Positions 44,420 to 56,372 of a stretch of DNA of 64,000 nt are shown in pieces. Source of the stretch: Apoderus coryli (lineage: Eukaryota > Arthropoda > Insecta > Coleoptera > Attelabidae). The stretch lies in the NCBI GenBank assembly GCA_911728435.2, contig OU452203.1, forward strand, positions 12,607,651 to 12,671,650, written 5' to 3'. Below the pieces are notes generated by a model. It saw nothing but the letters and a program-made list of their open reading frames with translations. It ran no database searches and was not told the origin of the DNA. The first letter of the stretch is position 1. Each line of letters opens with the position of its first letter. The translations under genes and the position numbers were made by a program.

Positions 44420-45060
44420 CAAAAATGGCGTGGGAATGCTTAGGAGGTCTTAACGAGCTTATAGCAAAAAAGTAACAGAGTTTCCCGTGTTTGGATACCC
44501 AGACATTCTGGTATCAGGGGAAACGAAGAATGCAATAAGTTAGGAAAATGGGGGTGTCAACCCCTTTTGTTTAGCCTGAACCGTTCTGCAGCTTAGTGAA
44601 ACACACCTACAAGGAGAAGTTAAGTTCAGAATTAAAGAGGAAACAGACAGAGCAATACTTTGACAAAATGTTCCCGGCCTGATACACTCCAACAAATTCC
44701 TTGGAAACTGAATCACGAAAAATCCAAAATCTGTTTGGTTATCAGTAAGAATGGGCTACGTTTTCTCACAGGATTTATTTCAGGACATTGTCGCCTTACG
44801 AAACATATGGCAAGATTAGGCCTAGAAGAGAGTGACGAATGCTGCTTCTGTAACGAGGAGGAAGAAACTCCTAATCACGTAGTAACAAAATGCGCCGCTT
44901 GGGGAATGAAATAGTGCTAGATGGAGACGTATGTCCTTGAAACCAGCCAAGCTACTGGAGTTTATAAGAGCTCTATAACATGAGACCCAGTTGAAGTAAC
45001 TCAAGATAGGGGGACACAATAGATCATCAGGTCGCCATAATTTTAATTTTAATCTAATCT
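44420..45060 (+). pseudogene. LINE RNase H and C-terminal zinc knuckle, copy 1
   Basis: The plus strand first reads WECLGGLNELIAKK and VWIPRHSGIRGNEECNKLGK, which fit the end of an RNase H domain (VWVPGHSGIxGNExADxLA). After frameshifts come NHEKSKICLVISKNGLRFL, SGHCRLTKHMARLGLEESD and ECCFCNEEEETPNHVVTKC, a CxxC...H...C knuckle. The frame 44660-44914 covers most of this. LINE ORF2 proteins of the I/R1/LOA type end this way. The UTR to about 45060 matches the minus-strand copy at 32690-32850. The RT is absent. Confidence 0.75.
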
Positions 45061-45064
45061 CCCT

Positions 45065-46295
45065 AGGTTAGTGGAAGTATTACAATGCCTGCGACTATTC
45101 ATATATAAACAAATGATAAAGATTTTCCGCTACAATTTGCAGTTCAATTTAAAATAGTTTAGGATTACATATAAGTAGACTTAGACCTTAGACCTACAGG
45201 TGATTGTTGGATTAAACATTTTGTTCTATAATGATTGAACTTTACCAAATTTGAATGTGTACATTTTTTCTATTTTCGTTTAAACTAATTTCGCTGCATA
45301 CTATTTGCTGAAAAACCATGAAATTATTTTTAGATAAAAATGTTTTATGTCATTTTGAGCTAAATTGTAAACTAACATTAATCTGTCAGAATTATTTGTA
45401 GGCGATAATTTAAAATTAAAAATAGCAAAACGAAAAAGTATTATATCACTCAATTGCATGATTTTGAACCAGTTTAAAGTTTATTTTAAAAAATTTGAAT
45501 AAGTAGTAAAAGAATTGTATTTTAAATTATTTGTATATTGGTTTAAAGAAATTTTTCTAGGTATGCTAAATGTATTATAGGAAATATATGGGATAATCAT
45601 AAAGTAAGAATATAACTTTTTGCTGATTGACAGCAAAATATGTATTTTGCAGACAACTGTCAGTCAGAACAATGAACACTTTGCTGCCTAGGCAGGCAAA
45701 AATATGCAGGTTTTTTTCATAATTTATTAAAACAAAAAAAATTAGATTTTATTTTTAATACCTATTTACATAATTTTTAGTGATAGTGAACATTAAAAGT
45801 TGGCCTTTTTCATCTTCAGACGAATTTCTTCCGATATTAGCAATATTCTTTAATTGTGTTTAGTTATAGTTTCAACATTGGTCAAAATTTCTGCGCAAAT
45901 AGTTTTGCTTGACACTGAATTTTCAACCACAGTTGACAATTTCCACCCACCATGTCTGATATCACCTCCAGAATTAACAAGCAAAGTGGCCTAAGTTCGC
46001 CGTTACTCTTTTGCATGTGGTAAATTTAAATGAACAGCGATTTGTTGAGATATACTGCTTTACCTTTTATGAAACAAAAAATCATTTACTTTTTAATCCA
46101 GCCGGTCGCAGATATATTTTCTAACAATATCTAAATATTCCACAATTATGAAGATCCTTGAAGTATTCATATTTAATAAGGATATGAAAATGAGAGTGAT
46201 CTGATATTTAGCATAACAAGAGAAGCACCCAGGTACCAGTGTTGCCAGACTATCTTTAAATCTGGATTTATTTTAAAACTCTTAATAAAGTGATA
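45065..46295. other. AT-rich non-coding sequence
   Basis: No frame of 60 codons or recognisable element ends. Confidence 0.55.
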
Positions 46296-46299
46296 TTGA

Positions 46300-47636
46300 A
46301 ACTTTCTCTTTATTGCTTTGATTCATAAATCACGAATCTTAAAACACAATAATACGTAATTGGAAATCAATTACCGAATATAATAAGTCAAAATCGGGTA
46401 ATCATACGGCCAGGTTAATGATCTATAGAAAAGTTGGAATGAGACAGGCATAAGTTGCGCAGACTGTAATAAGCAGCGGAAAGCCTCGTTCATATGCTCT
46501 TTGGTCGCATATCCCAGGAAGTCTTTCACAGATACAACCATTACCCGAAAGTAAACATTTCCCTACGATAGTACTTTCCCGTCGAACGAATTAAGCTAAA
46601 AATAATTAAAAGAAGGACATACACCACAAGATAGGACAGAAAAATGAAAAACGGAGCCACTAATCGATTGTTTCGAAACAAAAACAGAAGCGGTTGTTCC
46701 TCCAAATGACACTGCCCCTGACTTCCTTGCCGACGGCGACGGTTCAGAGGAGCTCAGGTAGAGGTGCTCAGTAGCAGCACCCCGCGTCGCCGTCCGGTCT
46801 AACGGTAGAACCACTCCCTCAATGGTTCGCCAACTCCTGCCTCCCGTCAACTACCCTTCCAAGGAACCTCACCATTCAAGGCAGCACTTTAGGATCCAAC
46901 AGCACCTGCCATTTGAAAGCCGATAAATCGGGAGAATAAACAAGGACCAGTGACTACCAACTAAACAAACTAAATAAAAAGGAAATATGACGATACACAC
47001 ATAAAAACAGGTAAGTACAATTATTTAAACAATAACGCGATACCGATGTACTGTATGCTAACGTTATTGATCATTTACAGGACAGATGAACGTTTGCTGA
47101 GCTTGTGAAGTCCCTTAAACACGGAACAGCACCAGCTAATTAAAGTGCCCACCCATTAAGTTCATAAATGACTCCAGTATGAACCTAACTATAGCTCGAA
47201 ATACCAAATAAATATAAATGCTACTTTCCTAGATCAATGAAAGCTCGAGAAGAAAATCATTAAACCTCTAGAAAACATTGGAAGACGTCCTCACACCTCA
47301 AACATTCGGTAAGTAAACCTTGAACTAAATTTTATGCAACTGTAATAGGTAATACTAAAAATAATTTATTTCAGGTTAAAGCAAGGAAGGAATATTATTA
47401 ATCAAACTTCATACAGAACCGGACTAAATATATTTAACACGACCAAATAAATGGTAATGAGATGATAAATAATCAAATGTGAATAATTATATAAGAACAC
47501 ATTTGTAATTAAATTAGCGAGGTTATTTAAGTTCGCAAATTATGATCAAAACCAGCCAGTCAATTATCAAAATATACTCGTCGTCGTGTCGACGTACTAC
47601 TCAATTGTTTTTCTGTGGAAATAAACCGTAACACCG
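46300..47636 (+). mobile_element. TGTTACGG-family element, copy C, with apparent introns
   Basis: Collinear with the reverse complement of copy B, ending CCGTAACA at 47636 after GGAAATAAAC. Two intron-like segments with good consensus sites are present: 47011-47080 (ACAG^GTAAGTACAA to TTTACAG^GACAG) and 47309-47374 (TTCG^GTAAGTAAAC to ATTTCAG^GTTAAAG). Copy B keeps the second donor and both acceptors. The upstream GC-richer block (46640-46920) reads, with stops, as FKAAL.DPTAPA, the peptide open in copy B. AATAAA stands just before the CA end, as in an LTR 3' end. No RT, integrase or transposase was recognised, so class and full length are unknown. The minus frame 46596-46850 is antisense. 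Confidence 0.7.
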
Positions 47637-47639
47637 TGT

Positions 47640-50295
47640 GTGTGTGTGGATCGTGGTATAGTACAGCGAAAACCACATCCTTCCACAACCATTGAAGATA
47701 ACCTTCCTTGCTCCCAATAAAACAATAAATGATTTTATCTGATCTGAGAAACTGTCGAGGAGTAAGTTTGTGTAATGAAATTTGTAGTTTTTATGATTAT
47801 TACTATTAATAACCATATCAATAAAAAAGTTAATACACCATTCATAAAAATTCTCTTCTATAACTGATATCCGCCACTAAGGTAGTGCTGGCACGCATAG
47901 CCTAGTTTTTATTATGCAATATATGTGAAAAATTTTATTATTTATATTTTTTTATACCTTCCTTTCATGCGACAGAATAAACCGAAACCAATTTTCAAAT
48001 AAAAAGTCAAACCATAAAAAGGTTTTATGATACATACACATAATATAAGTAACATATGGGTGGATAGGGTGAGTTTCTTGATATCGTGTGACAGAAAATA
48101 AACTGCACATTGACCCAAAACTGGGAAAGGCTAGAAATACCATTGTATTAATGGAAAGGTAAATATTTCAAACAAGTGTTGTTTTTACATTTGTAACAAC
48201 AATGATGTGTTTCGAAAGTTGAGATGATTTCATTGTTATTTTTTCATATGAAAATCGTGTCTACATGATGACGAGATATTCTGGGTGGCAAGTTTTAAAA
48301 TGAAAGCACTGTATCAAAATGTACAACTTTAACTAAAGGTTTAGGAAATGTTCTACTTTTTCACGTATTATTTATGGCATGTGTGGTAGACAACACAGTA
48401 AAGTGAAAAACAGTATAGTGGAGAAAACGTGATGCATATAGGGATGGTAACAACTCCAACGTTTGTATTATATCGAGGAAATGCTCTTGAATTTTCTGTG
48501 AAAAAGGAAATGTAACAAAACCATTGCACATTGGATGCACCATTGAGATATTTTTCTATGTTTATGAAGGTACAATGTGCAGTATGTGGCATACGGGATG
48601 TTTTAAACAACGTATATCACTACTGCATCGTTACGGCCTTTTTTCTTTTGCTAATTTGTCAGCTACTTCAAGATTGATACACACAAAAGTTGTAATCCAT
48701 GGTAATAAAGAATTTTCATAAATGTCACTGTCAATTATACCATTATATAAATAATACGTTCGTGCGGCTTGACTAGCTCAGGCAGATACCACAGTCGAGG
48801 GTGGAACCAGCGTGACTAATACTGTCCACGAAGAACGAATATATCAACAACGCCTAAGGCCACACAAAACAATAGCAGAGAAGATGAAGGAAAAAAAAGG
48901 AAGCCCTAAAAAAAATTAAACGAGAAGGATTGTAACTTATACGAAAAATAATCTTATATAACCACTTACTTCGATGTTGGTAAGGCTTGAAGTTATCTTT
49001 AACAGATGATGAAGCACCCCTAATGTTAAAGAATTGGATTCCTAATATAATGAAAAAGAATTTCTATCAAACGTTAATCTAGGCAAAATCTAAAAATGGC
49101 TGACTTACCGTACTCAGCCTATCTAGTTATATTATCCGGAATTAAATGGTTTCTTTTTTCCCTAAATGAACCAGAGAATCAAAAACCATAAAAAAGTGGT
49201 ATTGCAAAATATAATACAAATTTTATTAATTTTGACCAGAAAAATATCAATTTGTTGGAATACAATTCCAGAATTTTGGGGACCCACACTCACAGTAGCC
49301 AAAAACAGAATGTCGGTTTTAAGCATCGAAGAGGATTACAAAAATACGAAGACCTATATTTTTTCCAGAACCTTTAAAAAAGTCGGAAGGAGAATAATAG
49401 GTCTTAGATCTTTGAAACTATTAGGTTTAGATGTTTTAGGCAATGGATAACCAATGCCTACTTCCACAAATCCGGAAATACAGAATGCCCGCGACAAAAG
49501 TTTATTATGTGTGATATGGTAAGCACAAGTTGATAGTGTTTAAAATTTTAATTTTCAATACGTAATTTAAAAATACATTCAAATATTAGAATTATTATTA
49601 TTATAATACGCATTAAATTGGTTTATTTACTTTGCTTTGAATAAGGTATGGTGGATACACGTGTCAATGGCACATTTATTATGTCTTAGAACATCACGAA
49701 GGTGTTTAAGAGAAAAAACAATTCCACTTAAGTCAAGAATATTACCTAGTGTTGCAACTTTGCCAATGCAATGTTTCCTTTGTATTATTGTATTGTTTAC
49801 TGCGAGCATAACTAGCGCCTATTTACTAACCGATTACAGGAAGAGGGTATTATTCCATATCTATTTCAAGTTTGAAAACTATAATAATGGTTTAATGCGG
49901 GAAGCGGGAAGGTGTATTCTCTCTTAGTTCATTATTAATAGTAGGTATAGATTAATGATACATGTTCGGCCGAGGACTTGTTCCTATTTGTATTGTCTGT
50001 TTTGTTATTTAACTTTAGTGGTGTACTGCTACGTGGAAATGGAAATTGAAAACCAGGTGCATTGTTGATAACAATTGGATTGATGAATTGTAATAAATCT
50101 TCCATTATTATTTATTGTTTTGCACTTAAATGAAAAGGTATTTGTACCTCTATAGAATTTTGATTTTGGAAAATTTATATTGAATCTTTGAAATGGAGAT
50201 TCGCAAGTACATTATTTACCAAAATGTATCAAACACTACTGGTCAAAGAGTTTTTTGTATGAAGAATGACACAATTGCCTTGTTAAGTATTCATT
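47640..50295. other. AT-rich non-coding sequence
   Basis: Begins with a GTGTGTGTGTGTGG run at 47637-47649. Frames of 60-96 codons (47601-47816, 48361-48721, 49166-49450, 49627-49927) overlap on both strands and carry no recognised domain. Confidence 0.45.
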
Positions 50296-50299
50296 TTTG

Positions 50300-51345
50300 T
50301 GCCTATTTTAATTCATTAATACATTTATGTCCAATTCAAATTTTGGTCTGATGGACATGTCTATGATGCCATCCCCAATACATGCCCCAATTTTGGTACG
50401 TCCCCGATGAGTGGTTTTCCCATGAGAGCGTCTGAGTAACATTATCTCCGCTCTTGTTTTGGTTCTTTTTAGATGTGCGGTCCAAGTAAGCTTTGGATCT
50501 ACAATGACCCCTAAATACTTTACCTCCCCGGACATTCTTACGATTTCACCTTGAAGATACAGTGGTCCAAGTCCCTCTGTTTTCTTCCTTCTGGTGAAAG
50601 CGATCGTTGCTGACTTTGACGGGCTTATTCTTAGTCCCTGTTCCAAAGTCCAGTTTGTTTCTATATCAAGGGCCCGTTGCATACGTTCCCTTACTACGCT
50701 ATTAAACTTTGCCTGCACATGTATGACTAGGTCATCTGCAAAACCCAGAACCACAAATCCTTCATTGTCCAGAACTTTTAGTAGCAAATCGGCTATACCA
50801 GGTTCAACATCAGAGGAGACAGTACTCCTCCTGCAGTCACCCTCGTACAGGCTTTGCTATTATTGTATCCCCTATTACTGACGTACATACCATTCTTCCT
50901 TTAAGCATACAGATTATCCACCTGCAGCAAGTCGCATTGATACCTCGTTGCCTTAGTGCTCATATGATTGAGTTCGCTAAAACGTTATCGAAGGCTCCAT
51001 GTATATCCAGGAAGGTTGCAAGTAGAACATCCCTGCTCTCCAGGGCGTATTCCGTCTTACTAACTAGCTGATGCAGCGCTGTCTCAGTCGACATGCCGCA
51101 TCTAAACGCATATTGGTTCGGATGTAGTGGCACTATTTCCAGAGCCCCGTCTCGACTATGTCTATCTATTATCTTTTCCAGCGTCTTTAGCAAGAAAGAC
51201 GTTAGACTTATTGGTCGCCTAGACTTTGCCCCTTCCTGTCCGGATTTCCCAGGCTTGGGTATAAATGTTACTCTGCTGATTTGCCAGCTTTTTGGCAGGT
51301 AACCCAGTGCCAGACTGCGAGTTTCTCTTACCTCAGCAGCTTCTG
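50300..51345 (-). pseudogene. Jockey/R1-type LINE RT relic
   Basis: The minus strand shows RT boxes in order. The first frame has FIPKPGKS, SRRPISLTSFLLKTLEKIID, LHPNQYAFRCGMSTETALH and LATFLDIHGAFDN (first catalytic Asp, Y of the usual box replaced by H). A gap and frameshift of about 170 bp (50790-50960) follow where the QGGxLSP box should be. The second frame has VVLGFADDLVIHV (catalytic DD), LRISPSKSATIAFTRRK and EVKYLGVIVDPKLTW. The sequence breaks off within the thumb at about 50308. Endonuclease and RNase H are absent. The first frame begins inside antisense RTE sequence, so codons before about 51345 do not belong. Confidence 0.85.
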
Positions 51346-52123
51346 GCGGCGAACGCAAATATCGATGATGAAATGCAGCATCGTATAAGATGGGCAAGTG
51401 CATCTTCTGGCCGACTAAGGACGAGAGTCATCGAAATTCATAACATCGACGTGACGTTCGAACTAAGATGCGAGTGTTTAATGCTATTGTAGTTGCTACC
51501 CTTACGTTTAGCTGTGAGTCTTGCACCACTTATCGGAGGCATTTAAAAACTCTAGAGAAGTACCATCAACGATGTCTTAGAAGAATTCTTAGAATCAAAT
51601 GGCAGGACCGACGAGCAAACATCAGTGTTCTGGAGGAAGCTGAATCAACTAGCATTGTGGCGACGATTGTGAGGCACCAGTGCGATGGACTGGTCACGTA
51701 ATCCACATGCCAACGGAACGGCTTCCAGAGAGAATCCTTTATTCACAGCTAAAGGTCGGCTCACGAAATCAGGGAGGACAGTAAAAGAGATACAAGGATG
51801 TTCTTAGGACCAACATGAAGAAGTGTGCTTTAGATGTGAAGAGCAACTGGGAGCAGATCACGAACGACCGACCGAGATGGAGGCGTCCCATTTACGAGGG
51901 TCATCAAGTTTTTGAAGAGCAGCGTCGACGACATAAGGATCCAAAGTGACAGCATCGAAAGGAGAGAGAACGCATCGATGGGGCAGCGCACGTAAATGGT
52001 GGTTATTGGGTGTGTCAAGGTTTGCGGCTCGAGGATCGGTCTGTTTCACCATCTTAGAGTTCACAACACAAGTGCCTGAGTTGGAATAATTCATACTCGT
52101 TAGCGAGTGAATGATGATGATGA
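51345..52123 (+). pseudogene. RTE-type LINE C-terminus and 3' end (copy 2)
   Basis: The plus strand reads DEMQHRIRWASASSGRLRTRV, then in a second frame TLTFSCESCTTYRRHLKTLEK, CLRRILRIKWQDRRAN and ISVLEEAES, and then in a third TGHVIHMPTERLPERIL and NWEQITNDRPRWRR. This is the RT thumb and C-terminal region of endonuclease-RT LINEs of the RTE type. The 3' UTR ends with the stem-loop ACTCGttagCGAGT (about 52096-52109) and a GAATGATGATGATGATGA tail. The copy at 13005-13365 shares this end. It starts head-to-head against the minus-strand jockey/R1-type relic. Confidence 0.85.
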
Positions 52124-52387
52124 TGAGCATAGAGAAAGGATACTTTTTTTAATTACTTTAAACATAATATATGCAAACAATTAGAAAACAATATTCAAAA
52201 CTTATACATTAATTTTTTTAACAATCATTTCTTATACATTAATGCATTTTAAGCTCCGTGTGGTTGCAGTGGGGGGTCCGTTCGGACCCAGTTATATTGA
52301 ACCTAATGTGTTCATAGTTGTCGAATCTCCGTAATTCTATCACTCATTAGTGATACATGATCATAATCTTGATTTTTTATCTTGAAA

Positions 52388-53095
52388 CATTTATAATGGG
52401 TGTTTTAATAAGAGCGCAAATTTGCATTGCCTGCCATGTTTGACAGTGATAATGACACGGGATTATAACGATCGAAAGTTGGCAGATGGGAGTTAGCAAA
52501 CATGGAGCATTACACAATAGATGATTGTTAAACATTTTTATCAAAATGTTGAAAGTTTGATTGCCATCATTCGTAAAGTGCGTCCAATAGTCGGTCGACA
52601 GAATGTTCTTAATTCATCTACTGTGAAAAGATTAATACAAAAATTCGAAAGGACTGATTCAGTTCGTGATGCGAAATAAACGACAAGAGCTCGTTCCGAA
52701 CAAAAGATCATGACAGTTTCGGAGAGTGCGGCTGAAACTGCTCAGACGTTGATTTGTCATCGTGGAGAAGAATTCGTATTGCAACACCCACTTTTCAGGG
52801 TACTCTTACCAAGAATTTGCATTTGCACGCATACAGAGTTCAATTGACTCAATAACTTTTGCTTACAGACCCTGCACAGAGAGAGTTTACCAGTTGGTTC
52901 TCAGAAGAAGAAATTAAGACAGATTTTGCAAATAAAATCATTTCAGGAGGCCCATTTTCAACTCCATGGCTTTGTTAATCGGCAAAACTGGCGCATTTGT
53001 GGCATAGAAAATCCACGAATGATTCAACAAAAAGGAACGCATCCAAAACGTGTCTGCATGCATTGTGGTCTGGAGGAATAATTGACCTCTGTATG
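52388..53095 (+). pseudogene. Tc1/mariner-superfamily transposase, 5' half, with left end
   Basis: The left end TGGGTGTTTTAATAAGAGCG at about 52397 matches GATGTTTCAATAAGAACG at about 62948, the right end of the copy at 63 kb. Coding starts MEHYTIDDC at 52503. Degraded helix-turn-helix sequence follows (VGRQNV, STVKRLIQKFERTGSVRDAK in pieces), then RIRIATPTFQGTL, KNLHLHAYRVQLTQ, FTSWFSEEEIKTDF and a region corresponding to AHFHLHGFVNRQNWRICG with the first catalytic Asp region. It ends at KRVCMHCGLEE. The remaining half is missing; the foldback element at 53116 follows almost directly. Confidence 0.75.
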
Positions 53096-53115
53096 TGAGA
53101 ATTTATAATGTATAA

Positions 53116-53960
53116 TAATTTTTCGAAAAGTCCTTATTTGCAAAGATACAGGATGTTAAAGATATTTTCGAAACGAGTAAAGATGAATTAACAAAATGTA
53201 GCATATTTATTCACCTAGTGAAATGTCGTAAACTGACATGAAATTGAATAAAAAAGGATGACCATAGGCGGGTAAACAGGGGGATCCTTGCCGTAATTAT
53301 AACCTAAGTCTTGTTTTGTTAAACAAGCCCATTTCTAACTTTTTTTTCTTGTTATTTTTTATTCATTTTGTGTCAAAAATGTGATAAAATAAAGTTTTCT
53401 ACAAAAAAAAGGCATACTTTTTTTTCTCGGGTTTCGAGAAATTCGAGTTTAAAAATTTTAGGACAAAACTGGTCCTTAGTAAACAGCATTAATAAAATAA
53501 TTGAAATACCGTTTTCTAACAAAAAGTTTCCCAAAATTTTATTAATGCTGTTTACTAGGGACCAGTTTTGTCCTAAAATTTTCAAACTAGAATTTCTTTT
53601 TTGTTTTTCGAGAAAAAAGAAGTATGCCTTTTTATTTTACCACATTTTTGACACGAAATGAATAAAAATTACAAGAAAAAAAAGTTAGGTTATAATTAAG
53701 GCAAGGGTCCCCCCGTTTACCCGCCTATGGTCATCATTTTTTATTCAATTTCATGGCAGTTTACGACATTTAACTAGGTGAATAAATGTGCTACATTTGG
53801 TTAATTCATCTTTACTCATTTCGAAAATATTTCAAAAAAATCGTCCTCAGGCAGTCATCTTTAACACCCTTGTAAATAAGGACTTTTCGAAAAATTACAA
53901 TTTAGGTTGTTTTTCATTTAGTTTCATGATTAGATGTCCCCAATTCGTTCACAAAATTTT
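53116..53960. mobile_element. Large foldback element (about 840 bp hairpin)
   Basis: The left arm (53116-53497) and the right arm (53537-53897, with outer sequence to about 53960) are near-perfect reverse complements apart from a few indels. They enclose a 39-bp core. Landmark pairs are GGACAAAACTGGTCCTTAGT with ACTAGGGACCAGTTTTGTCC, and AGGCATACTT with AAGTATGCCT. The outermost right part (TAGATGTCCCCAATTCG) matches the left edge of the 38.7-kb copy but is missing from this left arm. Both strands encode nearly the same frames because of the symmetry; they are not genes. Confidence 0.95.
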
Positions 53961-53964
53961 TTAG

Positions 53965-55420
53965 TCTTTTTTTGCGAATCCATCCGTTGCATGTTAAGTT
54001 TTTGGAAAACTAGCAAAGTCTAGGAAGACTGGAACATAATTTTGTTAAAAAATAATTACAATTCTGAAGAGAATTGCATTTCTTACCCAATTTTTTTGTA
54101 GTTTACTTGCTCCTTATTATTATTTCTATTATTAAACTTCCTAAATGAACCTAAAAATACCCTTATGTAGGTACAACCAGTATTTAGGTATTTACATAAA
54201 TACAACAACAGTTTGAACGACTTCCGCCCCCTGTGATCCCAGCATACATCATCATGGTTAGAGCGCAAAGAAAAGCGACATAAAAAAAACGAAACACGAT
54301 CACTTTGAATTTGAGATTTTTTATTTTATTTTTGTTCTACACAGATATACTAACGATCTGGTATCCATCTGTCTCTTCCGATCAACATTGGTGTGTAAAG
54401 TCCATTTATTTTTTCGACGTATTTGTTAAACAGGAAATCAACTATGTTATTAACAAGATTAAAACGTAGTCAACGTTGGAAATTCTTGTAAAGTATCAGA
54501 CATACATACAGAAAACTTGTTTTTACGACTCATCCAAATACAGCTTTAATAATATCAATTGCCTACAATAAATATTATTAATTAATTCTGCCAATAAAGA
54601 ATGAATAATGTTCATTTCAATAAAATTATTCCGACCACTTGCCCAAAATAAGGGAACATATCCTTATCAGTAGCGCTTTGGCGTACAAACTAAAAACCAA
54701 GTAAGTCAAGTTACTTGGAAACTGAGTTTTGGGCACCAATGGATTCAGCGTAAAAAATATACCTTGTAGTACTTTTTACACTTTGCTAGCATTAAAATAT
54801 CATACTTTAAATTAAGTTGCTTTTTGATCGATTTACAAATTTCAGTTCTAGAAAGTATGATTTACAAACATAAAATAAATGGAGTCAAATTTGCAAATAA
54901 AAAATCAAGCAAAACAGATGGGATGAATAGATGTGTTTTTTTTTTATATTGAAATAATGTTTTTGGAAGGTTTTTTATTAAGAGCATTATGCTCAGTTTA
55001 CAAAAAAAACCAAAATGTTTAAATTGACAATGACTATTTAATCTATTTTCTAGAGTTTCTTTCTTTTTCCTATTGTCTCCGATTCTCTTTTCTTTTTTTT
55101 GCTTTTGGCAATGTTTAGATTTATATTAGGGCTGTAAGAAAATTGAAAATAATAGTAAGAAATGGTCTTGAATTTTGCCTATTTTTTTTTTTGTATATTT
55201 GTTTTAACAATTTTAACAATAATTTCCAGTTTAAGTTTACACAGGGAAATTACTAATTAGTTATATGGGTCTTATAGGAGGAAATAGACAAGGAAACCCA
55301 AGCACTAGACATCTCTCTTCAGTGGGTACTCCCTCTTTATTTATAAAAAAACAATATATTATATGTATTCTTGAATTTTATGTTAACCATGTCAATTTGT
55401 AAAATTATTATTAAAAGACC
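53965..55420. other. AT-rich non-coding sequence
   Basis: One 61-codon minus frame (54083-54268) without recognisable content. Nothing else seen. Confidence 0.5.
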
Positions 55421-55424
55421 TACA

Positions 55425-56335
55425 CAATGTCTCTGCAACAAAAATTATAAAATATATTCTCAAAAACTCTGATACGTCTGTGATGAATCACCATAGGTCG
55501 CCCTATGGTGAAATTCACAGATGGATTGCGTCTTCGGGATATGAAACGTTTAAGCGTGCAAATGAAAGCGTCCATTGTAAGATCTGAAACTGCTTCAATA
55601 TGTGTAGCCTTCGTAACCATGCACACAAACACAGCCAAGCAGCATTTTACAAGCTTAGCTTGCCTTAATGAGGAAGATTTGACAAGCATCGGGCCACCAA
55701 AGTCGACGCCGACCTTTGTAAATGGTTTTGAGCAATTTGCTCGGAATTTTGGCAGGTCTGTCATTATTTGTTGAGCAGTTTGTGCCCGTAAGCGAAAACA
55801 AACTATACATTTCCTTGAAAGGTTTTTAATTGCACGTAGGCCATTAAGCGGCCAGTAGCGGAGCCTAGTGCATGACAGGACGGTTTGTGGACCTGCATGA
55901 TATAGGTCCAGATGCTGTTTTCTAAGGATCAAGTTTACTACGTGATCCTTGGCGGGTAGCAAAATAGGAAATTTTTGTTCAAATGGTATGACTGCCTTTG
56001 ATAGACTACCACCAACGCTTAGAATGCATTCCTGATCCAAAAAAGGGCTCAGAGACAAAATTGTTTTGTTAGAAGTAAGTTTGTTGGCCTTTAAACAGTA
56101 TATTTCCTTAAAGAAACATTTTTCCTGAATAATCTTTATGATGAAATTGTGGGAATCGTATAGCTCTTCAACAGTTAAAGGTTAAAGGGGTTAAACCTAA
56201 GGATAAAGGCGAAAGACCTCTGCAGGCGATTAAATCTGGAGAATTTCAGAAAGATCGAGTGCCAATACTCATTTGTTGTGGAAACGTGCAAAGAAATTCC
56301 TTTTAACTTGCGTTCTTCTTTGAATGCCTCACTAT
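55425..56335 (-). pseudogene. BEL/Pao retrotransposon pol relic (integrase region)
   Basis: The minus frame 56058-55420 reads LSLSPFLDQE-like CILSVGGSL, HVVNLILRKQHLDLYHAG, LRYWPLNGLRAIKNLSRKC and IVCFR, the H2C2 zinc-binding module of BEL/Pao integrase. The start of the catalytic core follows: KVGVDFGGPMLV, VFVCMVTKATHIEAVSDLT and FICTLKRFISRR. The expected YSDNGTNFVG box with the second Asp is missing; the frame runs into a short palindrome (55486-55513) instead. Upstream to 56335 are frameshifted remains of the segment between RNase H and integrase (LTVEELYDS, KANKLTSNKTIL). The protein would insert the element's cDNA; here it is truncated and dead. Confidence 0.85.
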
Positions 56336-56372
56336 TTTGTGAGATTTTGGAAATGACTTTACGGTGGACAAA

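Noticed and set aside
51858..52130. 90-codon minus frame
   Set aside because: Antisense to the RTE 3' end.
53368..53661. 97-codon plus frame and a 70-codon minus frame sharing the same peptide
   Set aside because: Both come from the symmetry of the foldback arms; identical peptide on both strands is expected from a palindrome.
55486..55513. Short palindrome TCACCATAGG..CCTATGGTGA as an element end
   Set aside because: Only 10-11 bp arms, within degraded BEL/Pao integrase; most likely a local rearrangement point.
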